Assembly (NCBI RefSeq): GCF_900460345.1
Contig: NZ_UHHW01000002.1
Coordinates: forward strand, 1,922,001 to 1,986,000
Direction of reading: 5' to 3'
From: Trueperella pyogenes
Lineage (GTDB): Bacteria > Actinomycetota > Actinomycetes > Actinomycetales > Actinomycetaceae
Length of the DNA: 64,000 bases
Numbering within the stretch: position 1 is the stretch's first letter; each line of letters begins with the position of its first letter. Position numbers and translations under genes: made by a program. The notes below the pieces were generated by a model that did no database searches, was not told where the DNA came from, and saw only the letters and a list, made by a program, of their open reading frames with translations. Of the stretch, positions 46,622 to 54,551 are shown piece after piece.

Positions 46622-46798
46622 CTGTGAGTACTTAACTCCGGCTGTCAGTACTCAAAACGCCGTTCTTGGGGACGAGAAACGGCGCAACGTACCGACAACC
46701 GATTGCCATCACGCCAACGCACTGACAGCCGATGGCCATCGAGCCAACCGTATCGAAAACCAACAAAACCGCACAAGCGCCGAAGATCAAAGACGAGC
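46622..46798. repeat. Direct repeat A2 at the mobA 3' end
   Basis: The counterpart of 45124-45278: bases 46627-46698 are the 72-bp palindromic element, 77 bases from 46622 being almost identical to A1. After it, an imperfect 30-base unit (GACAACCGATTGCCATC...; GACAGCCGATGGCCATC...) occurs twice in tandem, whereas A1 has one. The repeat runs into the last codons of mobA. Confidence 0.88.
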
Positions 46799-47347
46799 CG
46801 CGAGCGCCACAGCGTCCTGCGGGGTATCGACGTCCATACACCAACAATCCGAATCCTCGACCCTCGCCAGCCGCAATGCGCCGAACGCTTTCCGGATCGA
46901 CCCATCCCGCTCGAAGGTCAGCGCCCGCAACGCACCCAGCCGGTACACGCCGTGCAGATACTGCGGCCATCCCCGCTCGGTCGTGGGCACAGCACCCTCA
47001 GCCCCCATACTCGCGAGCAACTTCGGGTAAAGCCGAGGTGCAAGCGGCGCATCGCATGTCGCAAGCCCGACGACGGCGTCGTCCGGCAAATCCAGCACCG
47101 CCAGCCCGGCGGCCACGCCTGCCAGCGGGCCGCCTCGTGGTGGGTTCTCTAGCGTCCGAATGGCGCCCGTGGGTATGGCCACGTCGTCAGGCGCGATCAC
47201 CACGGATGGGCCGGAGAAAGTGGCGCAGAGTTCATCGAAGAGGATATCGAGTAGGCGGCGGCCACCAATGAGGAGGTCGGGTTTGGAGGCGCCTCCCAGG
47301 CGCGCGCCCGTTCCTCCTGCTTGGATGATGACGGCGGCAAGTTCCAT
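46787..47347 (-). CDS. mobA: MobA-like molybdenum cofactor guanylyltransferase
   Basis: A 186-residue nucleotidyltransferase. The LAGGxSxRxGxxK motif reads QAGGTGARLGGASKP, PRGGPLAGVAAGLA is the second signature and ATCDAPLAP carries the metal-binding Asp. MobA attaches GMP to molybdopterin, giving the MGD cofactor required by DmsA-type enzymes such as the one encoded at 33418. The first motif starts with Gln instead of Leu. Its 3' end forms part of a direct repeat bracketing the ATPase gene. Confidence 0.85.
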   Translation of the reverse strand: MELAAVIIQAGGTGARLGGASKPDLLIGGRRLLDILFDELCATFSGPSVVIAPDDVAIPTGAIRTLENPPRGGPLAGVAAGLAVLDLPDDAVVGLATCDAPLAPRLYPKLLASMGAEGAVPTTERGWPQYLHGVYRLGALRALTFERDGSIRKAFGALRLARVEDSDCWCMDVDTPQDAVALAARL

Positions 47348-47378
47348 GCCATCAGACTACTGCAGAAGCCAGCCCCCC

Positions 47379-47462
47379 TTGAGCTTTCTCGGTACCTAAA
47401 CCCGTTCGTCGTCACTCAAAACGGCGTTTACAGGGACGAGAACCGGCGGAAAGTACCGACAA
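47379..47462. repeat. Direct repeat B1 (84 bp) left of the toxin-antitoxin module
   Basis: Identical over 84 bases to 48156-48239. It contains the 72-bp palindromic element (GGTACCTAAACCCGTTCGTC ... GTACCGACAA) preceded by TTGAGCTTTCTC. The following 25 bases are also loosely similar in both copies. Confidence 0.93.
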
Positions 47463-47567
47463 TGCGGAGTTGACACGGAAAAGCCGCATGCCACCGCTAT
47501 TGAAAGGCTAGACTCTCACAGTTAAACTTTCAGATAATCGGAAATCTGCCTTGGAAAGGAGTGGAAG

Positions 47568-47837
47568 ATGCTCGTAGAGCTCAAAGCCAAGTCTCAGATG
47601 ACCATCCCAAAGCAGATTATGTCTGAGCTTGGGCTTAGCATTGGCGATCAGTTTGAGGCGGTTGTTCAGGACGGCAACATCGTGTTGATTCCGGTTGTCG
47701 TCTACCCCAAAGCGCGCATCGAAGAACTGAATCGGCTCGCAGACGAGGCACGCGCCGAACTTCAGTCTGGCACATCTAGGAAGTTCAGCAACGTCGAGGA
47801 TCTGATCTCATTCCTCCACGACGACGTCGACAGCTAG
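47568..47837 (+). CDS. AbrB/SpoVT-type antitoxin
   Basis: An 89-residue protein: residues 1-45 form an AbrB swapped-hairpin DNA-binding domain (LKAKSQMTIPKQIMSELGLS, IGDQFEAVVQDGNIVLIPV), followed by a helical, acidic tail that would contact the toxin. It is preceded by AAAGGAGTGGAAG. It is the first gene of a two-gene operon with a RelE-type toxin 21 bases downstream and probably autoregulates it. Confidence 0.88.
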   Translation: MLVELKAKSQMTIPKQIMSELGLSIGDQFEAVVQDGNIVLIPVVVYPKARIEELNRLADEARAELQSGTSRKFSNVEDLISFLHDDVDS

Positions 47838-47858
47838 GCGGAGATTAGGCAAGCTGCC

Positions 47859-48131
47859 ATGCCCTATCAACTCGTCCTTGAAAGGCGATTCGTCAAAAAT
47901 TACAAGAAACTCAGCAAGATCGAGCGCAAGCTCGTCGACACTAAACTACGGATTCTCGCAGATAATCCGTGGCATCCATCGCTACGAACTAAGAAGATTC
48001 GCTCCACAGACGAGTTCGAATGTAGCGTAAATATGGACATCCGGATCGCATTCTTCTTTGAAGGCAACGCCATCGTGATCTTGCTCGATATCGGTCATCA
48101 TGACATCCTCCTCGGCAGACGTACCCGCTAA
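47859..48131 (+). CDS. RelE/ParE-superfamily toxin (YafQ-like mRNA endonuclease)
   Basis: A 90-residue basic protein: LVLERRFVKNYKKLSKIERK is the N-terminal helix pair, and the core strands NMDIRIAFFFEGNAIVILLD and HHDILLGRRTR follow the RelE fold, the last with the conserved GxHD-like ending. It probably cuts ribosome-bound mRNA and is neutralised by the AbrB-type protein encoded before it. The pair is bracketed by identical 84-bp repeats, which suggests it arrived as a unit. Confidence 0.87.
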   Translation: MPYQLVLERRFVKNYKKLSKIERKLVDTKLRILADNPWHPSLRTKKIRSTDEFECSVNMDIRIAFFFEGNAIVILLDIGHHDILLGRRTR

Positions 48132-48155
48132 TCGAAGTGCGCCATAATCCGGACT

Positions 48156-48239
48156 TTGAGCTTTCTCGGTACCTAAACCCGTTCGTCGTCACTCAAAACG
48201 GCGTTTACAGGGACGAGAACCGGCGGAAAGTACCGACAA
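48156..48239. repeat. Direct repeat B2 (84 bp) right of the toxin-antitoxin module
   Basis: Identical to 47379-47462 in the same orientation; the two copies are 777 bases apart. Confidence 0.93.
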
Positions 48240-48338
48240 ACGCGGAAGGAGGCACAGAAAAGCGGGGAACACCTCATCGAAGCGCTCCCCGCCTTCTGTT
48301 CAACGGACTATCTGTTCAACAGACTATCTCTGCGCGGA

Positions 48339-48767
48339 TTAGTCCTCGTTGGGGTCAGCCTCAGCGTCCTCCTGAGTCTGGTGGACCGTGCCAGGCAGAT
48401 GATCCGGCACAGCGTAAATCGTGTAGAGCTTGAGCGGCTCATCGCCGATGTTGGTGACGTTGTGCCACACGCCGTCTGGGACGAAGATTGCGTCGTCGTC
48501 CTCAACGATCCGCTCAAAATCGAGCTTATCCTCGGCCGGACCCATCTGGCACTTGCCCTTGCCCTGCTCGATGCGCAGGAACTGGTCAATACCGTGGTGA
48601 ACCTCAAGGCCGATGTCGCCCCCAACCGGAATTGACATGACCGTCATCTGAAGGTGCTCACCGGTCCACATCGTGGTGCGGAAGGTGTCGTTTCCGAGGG
48701 TTTCGCTCTCCATGTCAATGACCCATGGCTTCTTGCCTTGGTCATCATATACGCCTGCATACTCCAT
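48339..48767 (-). CDS. Cupin-domain protein
   Basis: A 142-residue single-domain cupin. IGLEVHHGIDQFLRIEQGKG provides motif 1 (two His, Gln/Glu), and FVPDGVWHNVTNIG provides motif 2 with the third metal His. It resembles small cupins of the mannose-6-phosphate isomerase-like group; the substrate is unknown. A candidate iron box lies 80 bases upstream. It neighbours a truncated MFS gene. Confidence 0.85.
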   Translation of the reverse strand: MEYAGVYDDQGKKPWVIDMESETLGNDTFRTTMWTGEHLQMTVMSIPVGGDIGLEVHHGIDQFLRIEQGKGKCQMGPAEDKLDFERIVEDDDAIFVPDGVWHNVTNIGDEPLKLYTIYAVPDHLPGTVHQTQEDAEADPNED

Positions 48768-48846
48768 TATTTCCTCCTAGAAACTGGGTTGATTCAAGTA
48801 TCTCGCACTTGCCGAAAACTGGCATTCCAATTCGCTAGCAAAATAA

Positions 48847-48860
48847 TTAGGTAACCCTAA
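48847..48860. promoter_or_regulatory. Candidate iron-box-like site upstream of the cupin gene
   Basis: TTAGGTAACCCTAA, an imperfect palindrome similar to the site at 17424-17437 and to the DtxR/IdeR consensus arms. It lies 80 bases upstream of the cupin start. Confidence 0.4.
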
Positions 48861-48874
48861 AATTGACGACCCCG

Positions 48875-49950
48875 TTATCGAACCCCCACAATCCAGGCCA
48901 GCCCCACCGCGATCAGGATCGCCCCAGAAAACACGTAGGCTAGCAGGTATCCGGAAAAGTCGATCATGACTCCCGCGGCGATAGGCCCCAGAATCTGGCC
49001 CAGATCTGCGGCCTGCTGAAAGAATGAGACCACCTTGGACCCCGGACGAGACCCAATAACGTCTGCCACCGCGCCCTGCTGAGCCGGCTGGATCGCACCG
49101 GATCCCACGCCTCCCATAAACGAGGCCACCATCATGAACGACGCCGAGTCCCATACGCCCATGAACACTGTGAACACGCCGGAGACCAGCAGCCCCGCCA
49201 CCACAGTGTACTTGCGCCCGTAGACATCCGAGAAGTACCCCGATCGCGTGAGCGCCACCGCGCTTCCCACTGCGAATGCCATGAGCGCCCCTCCCGGCAG
49301 CCACGTCGGCGCCCCCGGCAACGACGCCGCCAACAGCGGCACCACCGCCACCCGCACGCCAAAGTTCGTCCACCCCTGCGCGAATGCCGTCAGGAGCACG
49401 ATCTTGAAGCGCCGCAGTTCTAGTGCTTCGCGGACAGTCATGGGCGTACGGACCGGCTCGACGTCGGTGCTGCGGACGTGCCCGTCGGCGTTGGCCGGGA
49501 CAGCAAACCCGACAATCACGGTCGACACCAGCAACAAAACGGCATAGATGATAAACGGCCAACGAAACCCCAACGGCGCAAGCAGGCCACCGACCGACGG
49601 ACCCAGGATCGAGCCAAGCAGGAAACCTGACCCGTACGCCGCCGAGGCTCGCCCGCGCGCGTGCACCGGGGAAAGTTTGATGATCAGTGACATCGCCGCC
49701 ACCGAAAACATGACCGACCCAATGCCACCCAAGGCACGCACAACGAGCAGCTGCCAGTAACTTTGGGCGAGGGCACTGGCCGCCGACGACGCCGCCACGG
49801 CCACAATCCCAGTCATGTACATCGCCCGCTCACCAAAGCGATGAGATAACGAGCCGGAGACCGGCGCAAAGGCGAGCCGCATGAAAGCGAAGGCGGAGAC
49901 GACGACGGTGGCCGCCGTCCTGGTAGACTTGGCTCGGATCCTGAAAGGAC
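48875..49950 (-). pseudogene. MFS transporter lacking its first membrane helix
   Basis: About 350 residues of a drug-type MFS transporter are readable. VVVSAFAFMRLAFAPVSGSL is helix 2, then ALGGIGSVMFSVAAMSLI, GRASAAYGSGFLLGSILGPS and later helices to the stop. Relatives have another 40-45 residues at the front with helix 1. Here the frame meets, without any convincing start, the 5' region of the divergent DUF4921 gene; the text before TAATVVV looks unlike a transporter. A 5' deletion that brought the DUF4921 gene next to it is the simplest explanation. Confidence 0.7.
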
Positions 49951-49956
49951 ATGCGC

Positions 49957-51282
49957 ATGCAGCCATATGAAACCTTCGCTGAACCATTGACGATCATGGC
50001 GGACGGGACAATCAAACAGCTCAACCCATTCTCGGGCACAGAAGTGTGGACTGTGCCCGGACGCGCACACAGGCCCATCGGTGTCACTGCCACCGACCCT
50101 CAGCCTGTCGACCCACAAAAGATCGGCCACCATTGCGCCTTTTGCACCCAACGCGTCCTCGAGACGCCGCCGGAAAAGTCGCGCTTGATTCGCAAGGGCG
50201 ACGACGCCGAAATCGTCTACACTGACTCGGTGGACATGCTCTCCAACCAGTGGGAGTTCCGCCGAGTGCCGAACCTGTTCGAGATCCTCTCATTCGACTA
50301 TTGGGCAGCTAACTACGATTACAAACTCACCCTGGCGGCACAGCGCCGCATGGATCACTACCTGGCTGACCCTGCCGGGCGTGCCCACGTCATGGGCGTG
50401 TTGCGAACCAAATACGCCGCGCGCATGAGCACCGAGGAATTCGAAGAGCTTTCCGAAACCGAAAAACTCAAAGGCGCCTACTCTTTCTTCGGCGGCGGGC
50501 ATGACCTCATCTTGGGGCGGCGCCATTTCGTCGACGGCGCTACGGACGACACGCAGCTGGCGTCGTCGGGCACACTGACCCCGCAGGAACATGAGTGGTA
50601 CATGCGCATGACGATAGAGGCCATGCGTGACCTGTACGAGTCAAACCGGTACGTGCGCTACGTGCAGGTCTTCCAAAATTGGCTCAAACCCGCCGGCGCT
50701 TCCTTCGACCACCTGCATAAACAGCTCGTGGCTATCGACCAGCGCACCGTCAATGGGCGCATGGAAGTGGAAAAGGTCCGCCTGAACCCGAACCTCTACA
50801 ACGAGGCCGGGGTGAACTACGCTGGCTATCACAACCTCGTAATCGCCGAGAACAAGCATGCCGTGGCTATCGCAGGCTTCGGCCACCGCTACCCCACCCT
50901 GGAGATATGGTCGAAGTCGCCACGCATTCAGCCTTGGGAACATACTCGCGATGAGCAACGCGCCATGTCCGACCTCGTCCATGCCATGCACGCCGCCACC
51001 GGTGCAAACGTTCCCACCAACGAAGAGTGGTACACAAAGCCGATGGACTCGGACGTCAACATGCCTTGGCGTATCCTGCTCAAGTGGCGCGTCTCCACGC
51101 TTGCGGGCTTCGAAGGCGGCTCGAAGATCTACGTCAACACCATCTCCCCGTGGGCACTGCGCGACCGTGTGGTACCCCAACTTCTCGAGTTGCGCGCCGG
51201 GGGCAAGCTCGCCCCCGGCATCTCCGTGGCCTCTGAATGCTCCTGTGAGGTCAACTGCCTCAAGTACAACCCGGCGCTGTAA
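49957..51282 (+). CDS. DUF4921 / galactose-1-phosphate uridylyltransferase-like protein
   Basis: A 441-residue protein of the DUF4921 family, related to GalT and HIT-fold nucleotidyltransferases. HHCAFC (about residue 61) could bind zinc, and the active-site-like HxHxQ appears as FDHLHKQLVAID near residue 250. The C-terminus has a CSCEVNC Cys cluster. The substrate is unknown; the actinobacterial members are uncharacterised. The start at 49957 is chosen because AAAGG sits eight bases upstream; an ATG at 49951 is too close to it. Confidence 0.82.
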   Translation: MQPYETFAEPLTIMADGTIKQLNPFSGTEVWTVPGRAHRPIGVTATDPQPVDPQKIGHHCAFCTQRVLETPPEKSRLIRKGDDAEIVYTDSVDMLSNQWEFRRVPNLFEILSFDYWAANYDYKLTLAAQRRMDHYLADPAGRAHVMGVLRTKYAARMSTEEFEELSETEKLKGAYSFFGGGHDLILGRRHFVDGATDDTQLASSGTLTPQEHEWYMRMTIEAMRDLYESNRYVRYVQVFQNWLKPAGASFDHLHKQLVAIDQRTVNGRMEVEKVRLNPNLYNEAGVNYAGYHNLVIAENKHAVAIAGFGHRYPTLEIWSKSPRIQPWEHTRDEQRAMSDLVHAMHAATGANVPTNEEWYTKPMDSDVNMPWRILLKWRVSTLAGFEGGSKIYVNTISPWALRDRVVPQLLELRAGGKLAPGISVASECSCEVNCLKYNPAL

Positions 51283-51321
51283 GCCAGAAACCGTTGAAAG
51301 CCAGCCCCAATGAGAGCCGCC

Positions 51322-51483
51322 CTATTTCCAGGCCCACTCCACACAGCTAAGAATCACACCCGCATCAGCTCCCAGGGTTACAGCCATGCAGTATGCGCAG
51401 GAAAATGGTAAGAGTGTACACGCAAGCCCGCACGCACTGGCCGCGATCGCAATGGCAGCCCAACTAACAGGTATAGCCTGCAT
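51322..51483 (-). CDS. Possible small hydrophobic Cys-containing peptide
   Basis: A 53-codon frame starting MQAIPVSWAAIAIAASACGL with five cysteines, two hydrophobic runs and a final EWAWK. The ribosome-binding site is weak (GGCGGGAT). It could be a membrane peptide or bacteriocin-like precursor, or chance. No modification or transport genes for a peptide are adjacent, although an ABC ATPase for thiamine lies nearby. Confidence 0.22.
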   Translation of the reverse strand: MQAIPVSWAAIAIAASACGLACTLLPFSCAYCMAVTLGADAGVILSCVEWAWK

Positions 51484-51828
51484 GAAGATATCCCGCCGTA
51501 TAGGAGCTCCTAAGCTCAATCGTGTCCGTAAGCGCGTCTGCCTTAAACACATATGAAATATGATTGACTGATTCGAGCTCCTTATATGGCGAGGAAATTG
51601 GAACCGCCATCTAGCTCCTATCGATAGTTGTGCCGAGCACCTATCAGCTTTTACTGAGGCGACATCTGTTGAGCTAATACGTGCAATGTCTGCGCTGTTC
51701 ACCGGCGCACGGGGAAATGCGGCTCACGGCGCGACGTCCACCAGTATCAAAGGCAGCACTAGCACAATAAGACAGTAGCTGGCTACCTCTACTCCGGGTT
51801 ACTCCACCTACCACGATGTTTCCTATCT

Positions 51829-52011
51829 CTAGCTTTCGTTTGACTTCTCACTCGAGACGAATAGCCACAAAGCTGTAGCCGAAAGAACTACCGCAATTGC
51901 AACGCAAATCACGGCATAGTCGCGAAAAATAGTGGTCGAGAGCAACAGCAGCGTTGAAACACCCCAGGAAACGAATGCCCAGCGGCGCTTAGCGACAGCA
52001 CAGCCCGTCAT
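51829..52011 (-). CDS. Possible 60-residue two-helix membrane protein
   Basis: The frame starts MTGCAVAKRRWAFVSWGVST and has two predicted membrane helices and a polar SSEKSNES tail. A GGGAG lies about nine bases upstream of the ATG at 52011; a GTG at 52074 would extend it. The KRR before helix 1 gives a sensible topology. No family is recognised. Confidence 0.35.
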   Translation of the reverse strand: MTGCAVAKRRWAFVSWGVSTLLLLSTTIFRDYAVICVAIAVVLSATALWLFVSSEKSNES

Positions 52012-52190
52012 CTCACACACTCTCCCACACGCGCGATGCGACAAACCCGAATATTGCGATGAGCTGTTTATCACTCATAAATTTTACGCTACATGTTCTT
52101 TTTGTGCCCCTGCACGGCTAAAGGAACACTTTCCACCTTTATTTTTCATGGCGTAGTCCGTTCCTAGAACGTCGATACGCAGCAACACCC

Positions 52191-52895
52191 CTACGTGAGC
52201 AACCGTTGAACCGTCTCGGAAGCGGGGTTGGCCAGCAACTGTTCAGCGGTCCCAAGCTGGATGAGACGCCCGTCGTGCATGACGCCGATGAGGTCGGCAA
52301 CATTCAGCGCCTCCTCCCGATCATGCGTGACGTAGATGGCCGTGGCGGCGACGGCCTTGAGGATATCCCGCAGCTGAGCTGAGAGCCGGGTGCGCAGGAT
52401 GCGGTCGAGAGCAGAGAGCGGCTCATCGAGAAGGATCAGCTCCGGGCGTGGGGCGAGCGTGCGCGCGAGGGCGACGCGCTGGGCCTGGCCACCGGACAGC
52501 GTGGTGATCGGCCGGTTCTCGTAACCTGGCAGGCCGACGAGCTCAAGGAGCTCAGCCACACGTGCGGACCGCTCCGCCTTTGGCAATTTGCGTACCTCGA
52601 GACCGTAGGCGATGTTGCGCGCCACGGATCTGTGTGGGAAAAGCTGCCCGCTTTGGAAAACCATCCCGATGTTGCGCTCGTGGACGGGCACACCGGTAAC
52701 ATCGCGCCCGCTCAGAATCACACGGCCCGACGCGGGCTCGAGACCAGCGACCGCCCGCAGTAGCGAGGACTTGCCTGAACCGGACTCCCCCAGCAACGCC
52801 ACGATCGTGCCCGTGGGTACCTCGAAAGACACGTCGGCCACCGCATGTACCGGCGGCTCGGCGTAGCTGAGGTCGATGTTCTCTAGCGTCAGCAT
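52191..52895 (-). CDS. thiQ: Thiamine ABC transporter ATP-binding protein
   Basis: A 234-residue ABC ATPase: Walker A ALLGESGSGKSSLLRAV, Q-loop FQSGQLFPH, signature LSGGQAQRVALART, Walker B LILLDEPLSAL and the switch His in YVTHDREEAL. It follows the permease gene by 9 bases in a riboswitch-controlled operon, so it energises uptake of thiamine or a thiamine precursor/phosphate. Confidence 0.9.
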   Translation of the reverse strand: MLTLENIDLSYAEPPVHAVADVSFEVPTGTIVALLGESGSGKSSLLRAVAGLEPASGRVILSGRDVTGVPVHERNIGMVFQSGQLFPHRSVARNIAYGLEVRKLPKAERSARVAELLELVGLPGYENRPITTLSGGQAQRVALARTLAPRPELILLDEPLSALDRILRTRLSAQLRDILKAVAATAIYVTHDREEALNVADLIGVMHDGRLIQLGTAEQLLANPASETVQRLLT

Positions 52896-52904
52896 GTTTT
52901 CTCC

Positions 52905-54527
52905 TTAAAATATGCCCTTGGCCGCGCGCGGGCGTAACAGGTCGGTGACGAACATAATCACCCCGGTCAGCATTGCGAGGATCACTGACCCCGCGAGCGC
53001 CATGCCGTAATTATCCACGCCCGGACGACCGAGCAGTTTGGAAATGAGCACGGGCAGGGTCTGGTAGTCGGGGCTGGCGAGGAACGCCGTCGCACCGAAC
53101 TCACCCAGCGAGATCGCGAACGCAAAGCCGAACGCGATGCCCAGGCCGCGGGCCATGATCGGCAGGTCGATTGTGGCAAGCACGCGTGCCGGGCTCGCGC
53201 CAAGGGTTGCGGCTGCCTCCCGCATCCGCGGGTCGATAGCGCGTAGGATCGGCACGAGCGAGCGCACCACCAGTGGCAATGCCACCACGGCCTGCGCTAA
53301 CGGCACGATCACGCCGGTCGGTACATCGGCCAAGCGCCCCCAGGTGATCAGGAAGCCGAAGCCCACCGTCACCGCGCTGATTCCGAGGGGCAGGAGCACG
53401 ACGCCGTCGAGCAGGCGTTGCCCGATGCGCGCCAGGTGCCCCCGCGGCCGGCGTGACAGGGCGAAGGCGAGGATGACGCCGACGACGAGCGCGATCACCG
53501 CGGCGTCGAGAGCGATTCGGATGGAGTGGTCGAGAGCGTCCACCACCGACGTGCCTGCTGAGAAGCCGACACCTGGCTGGGCCAGGACTCGGTAGTTGTG
53601 TAGGCTCCACTCCCCCCGCGCGCGCAGGGAGCCCGCCACGAGCGCGAACAGCGGCGCGGCGAGGAAGACTAGCGTGGCCGCCGTCGTGACGAGGGCGGGA
53701 ATGGAGGCGCGGGTGAGGCGCTTGGGTCGCTGTGCCACGACGCCGAGCGCGCGCTCCGTGCGCGCAGAGAGGATGGCCGAGGCACTCAACGCCGCCACGA
53801 CGATGAGCAGCTGGAGCACCGATAGGACGGCGGCGTGGCTGAGGTCGAGGTAGGCGGTGGTCTGGATGAAGATCTCCGACTCGAGAGTGCCGTATCCCGG
53901 ACGGCCGAGAGTTTGCACGATGCCAAAGCTGGTCGAGCAGAAGAGGAAGACGAGGCCGCCGCCTGCGGCGATCGCCGGGCCGAGTTGTGGGAGCGTGACC
54001 GTGAAGAACGCACGCGCCGGACCCGCGCCGAGAGTGCGGGCGGCGTCGGTCACATCCGCCAAGCCGACCCACATTGACCCGACCGTACGGACCGCCACTG
54101 CATAATTGAAGAACACCATCGCGCAGATGACCGCTGCTGTGGACTGATCGAGGCCGAGGAAACCTAACGGACCAGAGTGGTCAAAGAGGGCACGAAAAGC
54201 CACGCCCACCACCACCGTTGGCAGAGCAAACGGCGCGGTGGCGAAGGCACGCAAAACGCGGCGGCCCGGGATCCGGAGCCGATACAGCACATAAGCGCCC
54301 GGGACGCCCAGCAGAACCGAGAAAACTGTAGCCGCCAGCGCCATGCCCAGCGTCTGGCCAACGATGCGCCACGTGCGGAGCCGACCGAGCACCTCTGCGA
54401 AGGCCGCGGCGTCCAAGCCGAGGCCGAGCATCCGACCGACCGGCCACAGGAAAAACAGCGCGAGGAAGACCACCGGCACAACGAGCGCCGCCCAGCCTAA
54501 AGCGGCGAATTTTCCTTGGCGAGTCAT
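52905..54527 (-). CDS. thiP: Thiamine ABC transporter permease
   Basis: A 540-residue fused permease with about 12 membrane helices and two binding-protein-dependent transport modules; the two EAA-type loops read AARTLGAGPARAFFTVTLPQ (first) and AAATLGASPARVLATIDLPI (second). This duplicated layout is typical of ThiP/iron(III)-type permeases. The TPP riboswitch before the operon fixes the thiamine assignment. It lies 24 bases after thiB. Confidence 0.88.
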   Translation of the reverse strand: MTRQGKFAALGWAALVVPVVFLALFFLWPVGRMLGLGLDAAAFAEVLGRLRTWRIVGQTLGMALAATVFSVLLGVPGAYVLYRLRIPGRRVLRAFATAPFALPTVVVGVAFRALFDHSGPLGFLGLDQSTAAVICAMVFFNYAVAVRTVGSMWVGLADVTDAARTLGAGPARAFFTVTLPQLGPAIAAGGGLVFLFCSTSFGIVQTLGRPGYGTLESEIFIQTTAYLDLSHAAVLSVLQLLIVVAALSASAILSARTERALGVVAQRPKRLTRASIPALVTTAATLVFLAAPLFALVAGSLRARGEWSLHNYRVLAQPGVGFSAGTSVVDALDHSIRIALDAAVIALVVGVILAFALSRRPRGHLARIGQRLLDGVVLLPLGISAVTVGFGFLITWGRLADVPTGVIVPLAQAVVALPLVVRSLVPILRAIDPRMREAAATLGASPARVLATIDLPIMARGLGIAFGFAFAISLGEFGATAFLASPDYQTLPVLISKLLGRPGVDNYGMALAGSVILAMLTGVIMFVTDLLRPRAAKGIF

Positions 54528-54551
54528 GCTAAAGCGCGGTTCAGCTGCAGG

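Larger units (their letters stand above)
51283..52190. other. ORF-poor, lower-GC stretch
   Basis: This 908-base gap between the DUF4921 gene and the thiamine transporter has no recognisable protein family. Two short hydrophobic frames on the minus strand (listed separately) are the only candidates. Base composition is more A+T-rich than in the flanking genes. Confidence 0.5.

Noticed and set aside
46632..46970. Minus-strand frames across repeat A2 and the mobA end
   Set aside because: They overlap repeat and mobA sequence in other frames and have no recognisable content.
45124..48239. Repeats here considered as a CRISPR array
   Set aside because: Units are 72-84 bp palindromes separated by whole genes, with no regular short spacers and no cas genes.
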